Shown here one piece after another: positions 31,423 to 41,064 of a DNA stretch of 64,000 nt (the first letter of the stretch is position 1; each line of letters opens with the position of its first letter). The stretch is from JAYFQE01 sp034927345 (GTDB lineage Bacteria; Bacillota; Clostridia; Saccharofermentanales; UBA5734). Position numbers and translations under genes: made by a program. Below the pieces are notes generated by a model. That model made no database searches, was not told the origin of the DNA, and saw nothing but the letters and a program-made list of their open reading frames with translations. The DNA is taken from contig JAYFQE010000003.1 in NCBI GenBank assembly GCA_034927345.1, forward strand, positions 1 to 64,000. The letters are read 5' to 3'.

Positions 31423-32415
31423 TTATAATCCGCCGGTAGAGCCCATACGGGTATATCCGAGTTCTTCCATGGTGCATATGCCACGATCCGCGGCGTCTTG
31501 ACGCAAGCGGGCATATAGCTCGGCCTGGACGGCCTGATAGTAGGGGATGACAAAAAGGATGCCAACGCCGCAGCACAGGAGGCCTAACAAGAACCAGCCC
31601 AGAAATGACAAGTCCAGGATAAACATTTCGCCCTTCTGATTCTGCGTCAAAGCCATAGACAGCTTCAGGGCGCGTTTATAGCCAATCTTGGGATTGTCGG
31701 CTATAATCCAGGGAGTCATCCGGTAACTGTAGGATTTAATGATCACGGGAATGCCGCACAGTAAAGAGCCAAAAACAACGATCAGACTGGCGCCGACCAG
31801 CGACCACACATTTTGATCGAAAAAAGCTTCCCAGTTGCCGGAATTCAAGGCATAGCGGCTGAAAAGGCCGCTGTATGCCATTTGGATGCCACCCCAGACC
31901 AAGCCGGCGATTACGGGAATAGCCGCCAATAAGCCCCACAGGAAAAGGAAAAGGTTCATCCAAAGCAGGCTGCCGACCGTTTTCAGATAGCAGCCGTTTC
32001 TGAAAAGGCTGAAGACCTGACCCACCGAGGGCACCGCCACAGATTCGCGGCTTCTGGAAAACCAGCGCATACCGCCCGCAGAAATGACCGGGCCGACAAA
32101 GATACGGTAAGCCAATCCCAAAGCGGCGGCACAAATTGCCAGAATAGCTATAAAAATAAACGCGCCGGTGAAAATACCGTATTCATAGCCTCTGAATGGG
32201 TTGGCATTAAAAAAGGACTGCCAGCCCTGCGTTGAAAAAAAGTCATGAAAGTTGTATGACTGGTTGGTATTGTTTTGGTGAAAGGTATAACGCCAGCTGA
32301 AAATATTAGAGCCTGTACCCAGTATGCTGACGATCAGAGATACAACAAAAGCAATCCAGTATTTATCTTTTAAATGATGCTTCGCTAATTCTTTCAATTC
32401 ATCACGACGCCACAT
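31423..32415 (-). CDS. DUF975-family integral membrane protein
   Basis: The 330-residue protein starts with the DUF975 signature (WRRDELKELAKHHLKDKYWIAFVV) and has about six hydrophobic segments (FTGAFIFIAILAICAAALGLAYRI; LLWMNLFLFLWGLLAAIPVIAGLVW; VGASLIVVFGSLLCGIPVIIKSYSY; FLGWFLLGLLCCGVGILFVIPYYQA) and the conserved ALKLSMALTQNQKGEMF. DUF975 proteins are of unknown function in Bacillota and Actinobacteria, resembling glycerophosphoryl-diester-like membrane domains. The ATG is preceded by AGGAGGAA. No functional clue comes from neighbours. Confidence 0.85.
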   Translation of the reverse strand: MWRRDELKELAKHHLKDKYWIAFVVSLIVSILGTGSNIFSWRYTFHQNNTNQSYNFHDFFSTQGWQSFFNANPFRGYEYGIFTGAFIFIAILAICAAALGLAYRIFVGPVISAGGMRWFSRSRESVAVPSVGQVFSLFRNGCYLKTVGSLLWMNLFLFLWGLLAAIPVIAGLVWGGIQMAYSGLFSRYALNSGNWEAFFDQNVWSLVGASLIVVFGSLLCGIPVIIKSYSYRMTPWIIADNPKIGYKRALKLSMALTQNQKGEMFILDLSFLGWFLLGLLCCGVGILFVIPYYQAVQAELYARLRQDAADRGICTMEELGYTRMGSTGGL

Positions 32416-32570
32416 CGTTCTTCCTCCTTGCTGATCGCAGCTTCATAGATATGGTTATTATAACTGATTTACCGTTAAATTACATCCTTTGACGCTGATC
32501 GCCTGAATGTCTTGCATCCGTTCTTCATTGATGATAATGTCTTGTTATTGCAAGTTTCGAGGAGGTTGGC

Positions 32571-33779
32571 ATGGATATTATTAAAGGCAGTATTACAACG
32601 CCGAAAGGTTTTAAGGCTGCGGGCGTAGCCTGCGGCTTAAAGAAAGACAACCAGCCTGATCTGGCTCTGATCATCAGTGACCGGCCGGCGCGGGCAGCGG
32701 GGGTTTTTACCCGCAATGTCGTCAAGGGGCATTCTCTGCAGTTGACCCGTAAAAATCTGACCGGCGGCCTGGCCCGCGCAGTCGTCATCAACAGCGGCAA
32801 CGCCAACGCCTGTGTCGGCGAAGCAGGTTATAACGACGCTCTGGATATGGCCGCGAAAGCCGCCGGCCTGCTGGGCTGCCCGGCTGGACATGTTCTGACG
32901 GGTTCGACCGGAGTGATCGGCAAACGGCTGGACATGACGGCGATCCGTCAAGGACTTCAGACAGCTTATGACGCTTTGTCTTCCGAACCGGAAGCCGGCC
33001 ATCAGGCAGAGCGGGCTATCATGACAACCGATACGATTCCTAAGGAGGCGGCTGTCCGTTTTCAGCTGGACGGCAAGGAGATTGTCGTCGCCGGCATGGC
33101 CAAGGGCTCGGGGATGATCCATCCCAACATGGCCACGATGATCGGCGTCCTGACAACCGATTGCGCCGTCAATCCGGACCGTTTGCAGCAGATGCTGCAA
33201 AAAGCAGTCGACCCGTCGTTCAACCGGGTTTCTGTCGACGGTGACACCAGCGTCTGCGATATGGTTGTCGTTCTGGCCAACGGAGCGGCCGGCAATAATA
33301 TGCCCGAGGCTGATTCGCCAGCTGAAGCTTTACTGCAGGAAGCTTTCAGCCGGGTCTGCATGACGCTGGCCCGGCTGGTCGCCCAGGATGGCGAGGGAGC
33401 GACTAAGCTGATCGACGTGCGCGCGGAAGGCGTTCGCAGCGCCGAAGACGCCTATAAGATTGTCTTGTCTGTTGCCCGTTCGCCTTTAGTCAAAACGGCT
33501 ATTTTCGGCGAGGACGCCAATTGGGGCCGCATTTTGACAGCAGCCGGATATTCCGGCGCCGATTTCGATCCGGCCCATTGCGACATTTATCTGGGCCGCC
33601 TGAAAGTCTGTGCCGGCGGCACCGCCCTGCCCTTCGATGAAGCGGCGGCAAAGAGCATTTTGCAGCAAAAAGAGATCCTGATCCGGATTGTGCTCACGGA
33701 AGGATCTTTTGCCGATCACATCTGGACCTGTGATTTCTCCTATGATTATGTCCGGATCAACGGCAGCTACCGGACTTGA
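32571..33779 (+). CDS. argJ: Glutamate N-acetyltransferase / amino-acid N-acetyltransferase, bifunctional
   Basis: The 402-residue protein matches ArgJ: N-terminal GSITTPKGFKAAGVACGLK, SGNANACVG, STGVIGKRLDM, and the self-cleavage and catalytic region MAKGSGMIHPNMATMIGVLTTD, where Thr after Ala is the nucleophile of the beta chain. C-terminal landmarks are FGEDANWGRILTAAGYSG and DYVRINGSYRT. ArgJ moves the acetyl group from N-acetylornithine to glutamate, recycling it in arginine synthesis; bifunctional forms also use acetyl-CoA. Other arg genes are not next to it, which is unusual for Clostridia. GAGGAGG before the ATG supports the start; a terminator follows. Confidence 0.95.
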   Translation: MDIIKGSITTPKGFKAAGVACGLKKDNQPDLALIISDRPARAAGVFTRNVVKGHSLQLTRKNLTGGLARAVVINSGNANACVGEAGYNDALDMAAKAAGLLGCPAGHVLTGSTGVIGKRLDMTAIRQGLQTAYDALSSEPEAGHQAERAIMTTDTIPKEAAVRFQLDGKEIVVAGMAKGSGMIHPNMATMIGVLTTDCAVNPDRLQQMLQKAVDPSFNRVSVDGDTSVCDMVVVLANGAAGNNMPEADSPAEALLQEAFSRVCMTLARLVAQDGEGATKLIDVRAEGVRSAEDAYKIVLSVARSPLVKTAIFGEDANWGRILTAAGYSGADFDPAHCDIYLGRLKVCAGGTALPFDEAAAKSILQQKEILIRIVLTEGSFADHIWTCDFSYDYVRINGSYRT

Positions 33780-33808
33780 GCCGGCTCGCCCGATATGTTT
33801 CGTCAATT

Positions 33809-33836
33809 AAAAGAACCGGCCGAGGCCGGTTCTTTT
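33809..33836. terminator. Bidirectional intrinsic terminator between argJ and the clpE-like gene
   Basis: AAAAGAACCGGCC and GGCCGGTTCTTTT pair perfectly around a two-base centre. It has T-runs on both strands and ends right at the stop codon of the converging Clp gene. Confidence 0.9.
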
Positions 33837-36225
33837 ATAAGGAATCGAATGTTATGGCGCCATCTTTAATATCGGCCGATACGGCAATCTTGCCGGCCAG
33901 CTTGCCGGAAAGAATCAAATCCGACATTGGATCTTCAACCAAGCGCTGAATGGTCTTGCGAAGCGGACGGGCGCCGTATTTGGGATCATAGCCTTTTTCG
34001 GCCAGAAAATCCTTGGCGGCATCGGTTATAACGAAATTCAAACCCTTATCCTTGAGCTGATCGATGATATCCTTGAGCATCAGATCGACGATCTGACGGA
34101 TTTCACTCCGGTTCAATTCATGGAAAACAACAATTTCATCGACCCGGTTAAGAAATTCCGGACGGAACATTTCTTTAAGAACCGTCTGCACGCGGCTTTC
34201 CAGAGCGACATACCCTTCGGCGCCAAATCCGAAAGCGTTGGCTTTCAGAGTCGTTCCGGCGTTGGATGTCATGACGATAATGGTGTTTTCAAAACTGACC
34301 AGACGGCCATGGCTGTCGGTTAAGCGGCCGTCATCGAGAATCTGCAGTAAGATATTGAAAACATCGGCGTGCGCTTTCTCGATTTCATCGAGCAGGACGA
34401 CGCTGTACGGCTTGCGGCGGATTTTCTCAGTCAATTGGCCGCCGTCATCATACCCGACATAACCCGGCGGCGATCCGATCAGTTTGCTGACCGTGTGCGG
34501 TTCCATGAATTCCGACATGTCGAGCCGGACCATCGCATCTTCGCTGCCATACATGGCTTCAGCCACCGCCTTGACTAATTCTGTTTTGCCGACGCCGGTT
34601 GGGCCGACAAAGATAAACGAGGCGGGTTTGTGTTTTTTGCCGAAGCCGGCCCGGTTGCGGCGAATTGCCCTGGCCAGAGCCGATACCGCCTGGTCCTGGC
34701 CGATCAGCCTTTGATGCAGCCGATCTTCAAGATGAAGCAGTTTGTCGGTTTCGGTTTCACTGATGCGCTGCACGGGAATGCCGGTCCACATTTCAACAAC
34801 CCGGGCGATGTCTTCGCTCTGAATGACAGTCGGCTTATTTTCGTTTTCCATTTCCTTCAGTTCTTGTTCAACACGCAGCAGGCGGGATCTTAAATCAGCC
34901 TGTTTCTCGTAAAGATGGACATCTTCCGGACTGCCGGCGATCTGGTTTTCCAGATCCTCTTGTTCCTTTTTCAAACTGTCCAGCATATTGTGGCAGTTTT
35001 CGAGCCGAACCAGCATAGTGTCGGACAGATTGGCATTGGACCCGGCTTCATCGAGCAGGTCGATCGCCTTGTCCGGTAAAAATCGGTCTGTTATATACCG
35101 GTCGGCCATACGCACGGCAGTCTCGATCACCTCGTCGCTGTAGACGACATGGTGATGGACTTCGTAATAATCGCGGATGCCCTTGAGAATTTCGATCGAA
35201 TCGGCCACCGACGGCTCATCGACAATCACCTTCTGGAAGCGGCGCTCCAGAGCCGAATCCTTTTCGATAAAACGGCGGTATTCATCCAGGGTTGTTGAGC
35301 CGATAACGCGGATTTCACCTTTGGCTAAAGCCGGCTTCAGGATATTGGCCGCGTTCATGGCGCCTTCGGCATCGCCGGCGCCCATAATATTGTGCAATTC
35401 ATCGATAACCAATATGACGTTGCCGGAACGGCGGGCGTCGTCGACGACACCCTTCATGCGGCTTTCAAACTGGCCGCGGAATTGCGTGCCGGCCACCATG
35501 GCCGTCATATCGAGCAGATAGACTTCCTGATGCAGCAGTTTGGCGGGGACTTCGCCGGCGGTTATTTTTACAGCCAAACCTTCGGCAATAGCCGTTTTGC
35601 CGACGCCGGGCTCTCCCAGGAGCACCGGATTGTTTTTCGCCCGCCGGTTCAGAATCTGGATAACCCGCGCCAGTTCCTTTTCCCGGCCGATAATGCGGTC
35701 GACTTTTCCGTCGCGCGCTTTTAACGTCAGATTTGTCCCAAACTGATCAAGAAACTTGCGGCGCTTGTCGGCCGGCTTATTCCGCTCGCCGGCATGTTCC
35801 CGCTCATTTTCCCGGCCGCTGCGGCGCGAATCCGGCACATCCTCAGATTCGCTGCCGACCGAAGCCGGCAATAATTCGCCGCCTTCTTTGTTATCATGAT
35901 CCGGATCGGCCAGCTCATCGTCTTGATTTCTGTCGGGCATGCCGTCTGTAAGGCTGTCCAGATCCAGACTGCCGCTGATCAGCGATTTGAACAGGTTTTC
36001 CGGACTATCGCCGTCCATTTGGGACATGACATTGTTCATTCGTTCCGTTAATTCATCGATATTGCTATCGTTGATGCCGGCTTTGGCAAATAACTCATCC
36101 ATACCGCCCAACCCTGTCCGGTAAGCGCATTTCAGGCAAAGGCCCTCGCTGATCCGCTGGCCGTTCTCAAAGCGGGTCGTAAAGACAACCGCCACATTTT
36201 TCTTACACATTACACATTTAGCCAT
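33835..36225 (-). CDS. clpE: Clp ATPase with N-terminal zinc finger, ClpE-like
   Basis: The 796-residue AAA+ chaperone has a CxxC...CxxC zinc finger at residues 4-34 (AKCVMCKK; EGLCLKCAYRTG) in place of the double Clp-N domain of ClpC. A charged linker of about 120 residues follows, then AAA module 1 (GEPGVGKTAIAEG; GTQFRGQFESRMKGV), a UVR/M-type coiled coil (LLRVEQELKEME) and AAA module 2 (FVGPTGVGKTELVKA; GSPPGYVGYDDGGQLTE). Such ATPases unfold proteins for ClpP, mainly under heat or thiol stress. The zinc finger and missing Clp-N repeat favour ClpE over ClpC, although the linker is longer than usual. It overlaps the end of uvrA by 16 bases; CtsR/McsA/McsB genes are absent nearby. Confidence 0.88.
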   Translation of the reverse strand: MAKCVMCKKNVAVVFTTRFENGQRISEGLCLKCAYRTGLGGMDELFAKAGINDSNIDELTERMNNVMSQMDGDSPENLFKSLISGSLDLDSLTDGMPDRNQDDELADPDHDNKEGGELLPASVGSESEDVPDSRRSGRENEREHAGERNKPADKRRKFLDQFGTNLTLKARDGKVDRIIGREKELARVIQILNRRAKNNPVLLGEPGVGKTAIAEGLAVKITAGEVPAKLLHQEVYLLDMTAMVAGTQFRGQFESRMKGVVDDARRSGNVILVIDELHNIMGAGDAEGAMNAANILKPALAKGEIRVIGSTTLDEYRRFIEKDSALERRFQKVIVDEPSVADSIEILKGIRDYYEVHHHVVYSDEVIETAVRMADRYITDRFLPDKAIDLLDEAGSNANLSDTMLVRLENCHNMLDSLKKEQEDLENQIAGSPEDVHLYEKQADLRSRLLRVEQELKEMENENKPTVIQSEDIARVVEMWTGIPVQRISETETDKLLHLEDRLHQRLIGQDQAVSALARAIRRNRAGFGKKHKPASFIFVGPTGVGKTELVKAVAEAMYGSEDAMVRLDMSEFMEPHTVSKLIGSPPGYVGYDDGGQLTEKIRRKPYSVVLLDEIEKAHADVFNILLQILDDGRLTDSHGRLVSFENTIIVMTSNAGTTLKANAFGFGAEGYVALESRVQTVLKEMFRPEFLNRVDEIVVFHELNRSEIRQIVDLMLKDIIDQLKDKGLNFVITDAAKDFLAEKGYDPKYGARPLRKTIQRLVEDPMSDLILSGKLAGKIAVSADIKDGAITFDSL

Positions 36226-39200
36226 TCAGTTTCTTGTTCCTTTACTGCTTTCAAACCCTTTTTCCGGGTTTTGTTCTTCCGCGGCACCGGATCTGCCTCC
36301 GGCTTCTGTTCTGCAGGACTTACAACAGCCGGTTCTTCTTTGACTGAGGCCGGACTTTGCTGGAGAATCCTGCGTAAATATTGTCCTGTATAGGAGGATT
36401 CCACCCCGGCGACTTCTTCGGGAGTACCTTCGGCTATGACATAACCGCCGGCATCCCCGCCTTCGGGGCCAAGATCGACTATATAGTCGGCCGTCTTGAT
36501 GACATCGAGATTGTGCTCAATGACTAAAACGGTATTTCCATTTTCTGTCAGACGACGTAAAATGTCAACCAACTTATGCACATCGGCAACATGCAAGCCG
36601 GTTGTCGGTTCATCCAGAATGTAAAAGGTCTTGCCGGTGCCGCGGCGCGACAATTCGGTGGCCAGTTTGACCCGCTGCGCTTCGCCGCCGGAAAGCTGGG
36701 TAGACGGCTGGCCGAGCCGGATATAGCCCAGTCCGACATCATAGAGCGTCTGCAGTTTGCGGGCAATGCGCGGAATACTGGCGAAATACTCCAGCGACTC
36801 GTCTACGGTCATGTCCAGAACTTCCGCGATATTTTTATCTTTAAACCGGACTTCCAGAGTTTCGCGATTATAACGCTTCCCTTTGCAAACATCGCAGGTA
36901 ACATAGATGTCGGGCAAAAAATGCATCTCGATCCGGTTTACGCCGTCGCCGCAGCAGGCCTCGCAGCGGCCGCCCTTGACATTGAAACTGAAACGCCCCT
37001 GTTTGTAGCCGTGCGCTCTGGCATCCTGTGTGCTGGCAAACAGATCGCGGATCAGATCAAACACGCCGGTATAGGTCGCCGGATTGGATCGCGGCGTGCG
37101 TCCGATCGGCGATTGGTCGATGGCAATGACCTTGTCCAGATATTCCAGGCCTTCAATCGATGTGCAGGCGCCGGGATATCGCCGGGCGCCGTTCAATTCG
37201 CTGGCCAGTTTTTTCAGGATAATGCCGTTGACCAAAGAACTCTTTCCCGAACCCGATACACCGGTAACACAAGTCATAACGCCCAACGGTATATGAACGT
37301 CGATATGTTTCAGGTTATTCTCCGACGCGCCGCGGACCACCAATTGGTGGCCTTCGCCGCTTCGCCGGACCGACGGGATTTCGATCATGCGGCGTCTGCT
37401 CAGATATTGGCCGGTTATCGACTCCGGCGCGGCCATAATGTCTTCGGCAGTTCCGGTCGCTATCACATAGCCGCCGTGTTCACCGGCTCCGGGACCCATA
37501 TCGACGATATAATCGGCTTCCCTCATGGTTTCTTCGTCATGTTCCACGACCAGCACCGTGTTGCCGAGGTCGCGCAGCCGCTTTAAAGTCGCCAGCAAAC
37601 GCGAATTATCGCGCTGATGCAGACCGATGCTGGGTTCATCTAAAATATACAGCACCCCCATTAGGCCGGAGCCGATCTGGGTCGCCAGGCGAATCCTCTG
37701 GGCTTCGCCGCCGGACAGGGTGGCCGAAGCGCGGGCTAACGTCATATAATCCAGACCGACATCCACAAGAAAACCCAATCGGGCATCCAGTTCCTTGCGG
37801 ATCTGGGCGGCTATGATCTGCTGACGGGGCGTCAAATCCAGCTGATCCATGAAAGTCCGGGCCTGGCGGATCGGCAGCATCGTCAGTTCATGAATATTCT
37901 TGCCGCCGACATGGACCGACAGGCTGGTCGGTTTCAAACGGGCGCCGTGGCATACCGGACAGGGCGTAATCGACAGGTACTGTTCATAATAAGCTTTCAT
38001 ATCGTCCGAGCTGGTTTCCGCGTAACGCTTCTCCAGGCTGGGAACGACGCCGCTCCAATCACTGTGGTAAATGCTGCCGCGCGCATATTTACTGTTTGAG
38101 GTATCGATATTCAGCACTTCTCCGTCATTGCCATAAAGGATTATGTGCTGGATTGTTTCCGGCAATTGTTCAAAGGGCAGGTCCAGCGAAAAGCGATACC
38201 GTTTAGCCAACGCGTCGATAAAAGCGCGGGCCCAGCTGCCGCGATCGGCAAAATTCCAGCCGCCGGCACGGATCGCGCCGTCATTCAGGGACAGGCGCCG
38301 GTCGAAAACAACCAGTTCCGGATCAATATGGCTCATCTGGCCAAGGCCGCTGCATTCCGGGCAGGCGCCGTAAGGATTGTTGAAAGAAAACATCCGCGGC
38401 GTAATCTCTTCCATGCTGATTCCGCAATCCGTACAGGCAAAGTTTTGTGAAAAGGTGACCTCGACCGGTCCGGCTGCTTTATCGCTGTCCTGTTCGCCCG
38501 CCGCATCGTTATCCGGCAGCTGGACGCTGACCAGCAGCAAGCCGTCGGCCAGATGCAGGGCGGCTTCGATTGAATCGGTTAACCGATGGCGCAGACCCGG
38601 CCGCATAATCAGACGGTCGATGACAACTTCAATGGTATGCTTATGATTCTTTTCAAGCGGAATTTCTTCATCCAGCTCAAAGATCTGGCCGTCAACACGC
38701 GCCCGGACATAGCCTGATTTGCGGAAATCATCGAACAGCTTATTAAATTCGCCTTTCCGGCCGCGGATGACCGGAGCCAGTAAAATCAAACGGCTGCCCT
38801 CAGGGTACTTTTCCAGATTGTCGACCATCTGGTCGACCGACTGGCGATCGATGACTTTGCCGCATTTCGGGCAATGCGGCGTACCGACGCGGGCATACAG
38901 AAGCCGTAAATAGTCATAGATTTCCGTAACGGTTCCGACTGTTGAACGCGGATTGCGGCTGGTTGTTTTCTGATCGATCGATATCGCGGGAGATAAGCCC
39001 TCGATGTGATCCACATCCGGTTTTTCCATTTGTCCGAGGAACTGGCGGGCGTAAGAGGACAGCGACTCGACATAACGGCGCTGTCCTTCGGCGTAAATCG
39101 TATCAAAAGCGAGCGAAGACTTGCCGGAACCGGAAAGGCCGGTCAGTACGACCAGTTTATCGCGTGGGATATCCAAACTGATGTTTTTCAGGTTGTGCTC

Positions 39201-39233
39201 GCGGGCACCCTGGATGCGAATGGCAGGTTGCAT
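36210..39233 (-). CDS. uvrA: Excinuclease ABC subunit A
   Basis: The protein, 1007 residues from the ATG at 39233 (AGGAGAAAGAATACC before it), has all UvrA landmarks: REHNLKNISLDIPRDKLVVLTGLSGSGKSS split as REHNLKNI and GLSGSGKSS, the first zinc site (CPKCGK...CTDCG; CPECSGLG), the LSGGEAQR signature twice, the second ATPase Walker A (GVSGSGKSS), and the second zinc site (CEACCGDG...CDVCKGKR). UvrA scans DNA for bulky damage and loads UvrB. The C-terminus has an extra ~50 residues rich in Pro, Glu and Lys. UvrB is not adjacent; uvrA sits instead upstream of the clpE-like gene, with overlapping ends, which suggests shared stress expression. Confidence 0.95.
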   Translation of the reverse strand: MQPAIRIQGAREHNLKNISLDIPRDKLVVLTGLSGSGKSSLAFDTIYAEGQRRYVESLSSYARQFLGQMEKPDVDHIEGLSPAISIDQKTTSRNPRSTVGTVTEIYDYLRLLYARVGTPHCPKCGKVIDRQSVDQMVDNLEKYPEGSRLILLAPVIRGRKGEFNKLFDDFRKSGYVRARVDGQIFELDEEIPLEKNHKHTIEVVIDRLIMRPGLRHRLTDSIEAALHLADGLLLVSVQLPDNDAAGEQDSDKAAGPVEVTFSQNFACTDCGISMEEITPRMFSFNNPYGACPECSGLGQMSHIDPELVVFDRRLSLNDGAIRAGGWNFADRGSWARAFIDALAKRYRFSLDLPFEQLPETIQHIILYGNDGEVLNIDTSNSKYARGSIYHSDWSGVVPSLEKRYAETSSDDMKAYYEQYLSITPCPVCHGARLKPTSLSVHVGGKNIHELTMLPIRQARTFMDQLDLTPRQQIIAAQIRKELDARLGFLVDVGLDYMTLARASATLSGGEAQRIRLATQIGSGLMGVLYILDEPSIGLHQRDNSRLLATLKRLRDLGNTVLVVEHDEETMREADYIVDMGPGAGEHGGYVIATGTAEDIMAAPESITGQYLSRRRMIEIPSVRRSGEGHQLVVRGASENNLKHIDVHIPLGVMTCVTGVSGSGKSSLVNGIILKKLASELNGARRYPGACTSIEGLEYLDKVIAIDQSPIGRTPRSNPATYTGVFDLIRDLFASTQDARAHGYKQGRFSFNVKGGRCEACCGDGVNRIEMHFLPDIYVTCDVCKGKRYNRETLEVRFKDKNIAEVLDMTVDESLEYFASIPRIARKLQTLYDVGLGYIRLGQPSTQLSGGEAQRVKLATELSRRGTGKTFYILDEPTTGLHVADVHKLVDILRRLTENGNTVLVIEHNLDVIKTADYIVDLGPEGGDAGGYVIAEGTPEEVAGVESSYTGQYLRRILQQSPASVKEEPAVVSPAEQKPEADPVPRKNKTRKKGLKAVKEQETEWLNV

Positions 39234-39285
39234 GGTATTCTTTCTCCTTGTCGTCAATGCTAAACCAAACATATGTCCGACAATC

Positions 39286-39294
39286 ATTATAGCA
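39286..39294 (-). promoter_or_regulatory. Extended -10 promoter of uvrA
   Basis: On the minus strand TGC-TATAAT (39286-39294) gives an extended -10. The -35 17 bases upstream is weak. It lies about 50 bases ahead of the uvrA start. No LexA-type CGAACRNRYGTTYG box is obvious. Confidence 0.5.
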
Positions 39295-39486
39295 ATTGAT
39301 TGTATCATATACACGCTTTTTTTTGGTATCTCAGGTCACAAGATTCACGAAAGCTTTGCGGAGTTATGTCCAGAATATGTCTTCCGGCCTGGCCGGCCTG
39401 AGATACGGATCAGCGGACCGGGCGCGGTTCTGCGCGAACGGAGGCCGCAAGGCCGCAGAATGAGCCCTGGATCAGAGGTTCCCCTC

Positions 39487-39515
39487 TTGTTTCTCGCGGG
39501 AGGCCATGATATAAT
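39487..39515 (+). promoter_or_regulatory. Promoter of the tRNA-Glu gene
   Basis: TTGTTT (39487-39492), 17 bases, TATAAT (39510-39515). Expected transcription start is about 28 bases before the mature tRNA 5' end. Confidence 0.7.
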
Positions 39516-39549
39516 AACCCCCGCTGTCATTTTCAAATAGGACAGTTGC

Positions 39550-39624
39550 GGCCCTATGGTCAAGCGGTCAAGACGCCGCCCTCTCAAGGCGGAATCAGGA
39601 GTTCGATTCTCCTTAGGGTCACCA
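39550..39624 (+). tRNA. tRNA-Glu (anticodon CTC), with encoded CCA
   Basis: Acceptor GGCCCTA/TAGGGTC with one G-T pair, D-arm TGGTCAAGCGGTCAAGAC, anticodon arm CCGCC-CTCTCAA-GGCGG, T-arm with AGTTCGATTCT and 3' ACCA. Anticodon CTC reads the glutamate codon GAG. Confidence 0.95.
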
Positions 39625-39668
39625 GAAAAAATACCCTTCCCGGTTTTTCTCCGGAAAGGGTATTTTTT
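39625..39668. terminator. Bidirectional terminator between tRNA-Glu and the citrate synthase gene
   Basis: AAAAAATACCCTTcCCGG and CCGGaAAGGGTATTTTTT pair with one bulge around a T-rich loop. It stops the tRNA transcript on the plus strand and the gltA operon on the minus strand. Confidence 0.9.
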
Positions 39669-39687
39669 ATGGCTTGTTTCGTTTAAA

Positions 39688-41064
39688 TCACTCGGATTTT
39701 TCCTCAGTTCGTTCGTTCAGGCTGACATATTGACGGCGTTTTTGAACACATTTATATGCGGGACGGATAATGCGGCCGCCGCTGACCAGTTCTTCAATGC
39801 GATGGGCGCTCCAGCCGGCGATGCGGGCGGTCGCAAAGATGGGCGTAAACAATTCGGGCGGGATGCCCAGCATGCTGTAAATGAAACCGGAGTAGAAATC
39901 AACATTGGCGCAGACGATTTTATCGTTTTTCTTCACAGTGCGGAATACTTCCGGCGCCAGACGTTCGGTCAGCAAATAAAGCTCATAGATATCCTCCCGG
40001 CCGGTTTCATAAGCCAAGGCCCGGGCATAATCGCGCAAAAGCTTGGTCCGGGGATCGGATATCGTATAGACGGCATGACCGATGCCATATATCAGGCCGC
40101 TGCGGTCAAAAGCCTGTTTCTGGAGAACCTGGGCCAGATAATCGGCGATTTCCATCTCGTTGCGCCAGTTTTTCACATGAGCCGCCAGATCCTGCATCAT
40201 GGCAAAGGCCTTTCCGCTGGCGCCGCCGTGCTGCGGACCTTTCAGGGAACCGATCGCCGCGGCCATGACGGAATAGGTATCCGAACCGGAGGATGAAACC
40301 GCATGCGTGACAAACGTCGAGTTGTTGCCCCCGCCATGTTCGGCGTGCAGCACCAGCGCCAGATCGAGGATGCGCGCTTCCAGTTCTGTAAACTGGCCGT
40401 CCGGCCGGATCATATGCAGGATATTCTGCGCGGTGTTGTAAGCCGGATTCGGCGCGCGCAGATACAGACTCTTTTTATCGACATAATGGCGTTTGGCCAT
40501 ATAACCGTACGATATTAAAACCGGGAATTGAGCGATCAGCTGGATGCATTGACGCAGGACATTGTCGACTTCCAGTCCATCCGGATTGCGGTCATAGGGA
40601 TAAAGGGCCAGCACTGTGCGGGCCAGTTTATTCATGATATCCGGGCTGGGCGCTTTCAGGATCATGTCTTCGGTAAAGCCATCCGGCAGATCGCGATAGC
40701 TGGCCAGCAATTCGACGAAAGCAGCCAGTTGTTCCGCATTGGGCAGGTCGCCAAACAACAGCAGGTAGGCCGTTTCTTCATAGCCGAATCGTTTTTCCTG
40801 GAAAAAGCCGTTGACCAGATCGGCTACGGCCAGGCCGCGGTAAAATAAACGGCCTTCGACGGGAACACGGTCGCCGTCGTCCATAATATAAGAAAACACT
40901 TCGCCGACTTCCGTCAGGCCGACCAGAACGCCGGTGCCGTCTTCGTTGCGCAAACCGCGCTTGACACTATAACGCTCATATAAAACCGGCTCGATGCGAT
41001 TTTTGGCCGTCGAATTGAGCGCCAGATCCTGTATTAATTTCTCACGGTTTTTCCCATCGATCAT
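39688..41064 (-). CDS. gltA: Citrate synthase
   Basis: The 458-residue protein has the citrate synthase core: GLRNEDGTGVLVGLT, VEGRLFYRGL, the catalytic histidines in LVLHAEHGGGNNS and GPQHGGASG, and the catalytic aspartate in ANVDFYSGFIY. It condenses acetyl-CoA with oxaloacetate. The size is larger than E. coli GltA and the N-terminal ~50 residues differ, as in many clostridial enzymes; 2-methylcitrate synthase activity cannot be excluded. It is the last gene of an operon with aconitase and a GntR regulator, and its start overlaps the regulator stop. No isocitrate dehydrogenase is in the operon. Confidence 0.92.
   Translation of the reverse strand: MIDGKNREKLIQDLALNSTAKNRIEPVLYERYSVKRGLRNEDGTGVLVGLTEVGEVFSYIMDDGDRVPVEGRLFYRGLAVADLVNGFFQEKRFGYEETAYLLLFGDLPNAEQLAAFVELLASYRDLPDGFTEDMILKAPSPDIMNKLARTVLALYPYDRNPDGLEVDNVLRQCIQLIAQFPVLISYGYMAKRHYVDKKSLYLRAPNPAYNTAQNILHMIRPDGQFTELEARILDLALVLHAEHGGGNNSTFVTHAVSSSGSDTYSVMAAAIGSLKGPQHGGASGKAFAMMQDLAAHVKNWRNEMEIADYLAQVLQKQAFDRSGLIYGIGHAVYTISDPRTKLLRDYARALAYETGREDIYELYLLTERLAPEVFRTVKKNDKIVCANVDFYSGFIYSMLGIPPELFTPIFATARIAGWSAHRIEELVSGGRIIRPAYKCVQKRRQYVSLNERTEEKSE

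Noticed and set aside
33835..36225. Naming the Clp ATPase ClpC
   Set aside because: The N-terminal Clp-N repeat is absent and replaced by a four-cysteine zinc finger, which fits ClpE; ctsR and mcsAB are not nearby.
39234..39485. Possible small RNA or gene between uvrA and tRNA-Glu
   Set aside because: There is some inverted-repeat character around GGCCGCAAGGCC, but no promoter-terminator pair or protein-like frame; apart from the uvrA promoter nothing can be supported.
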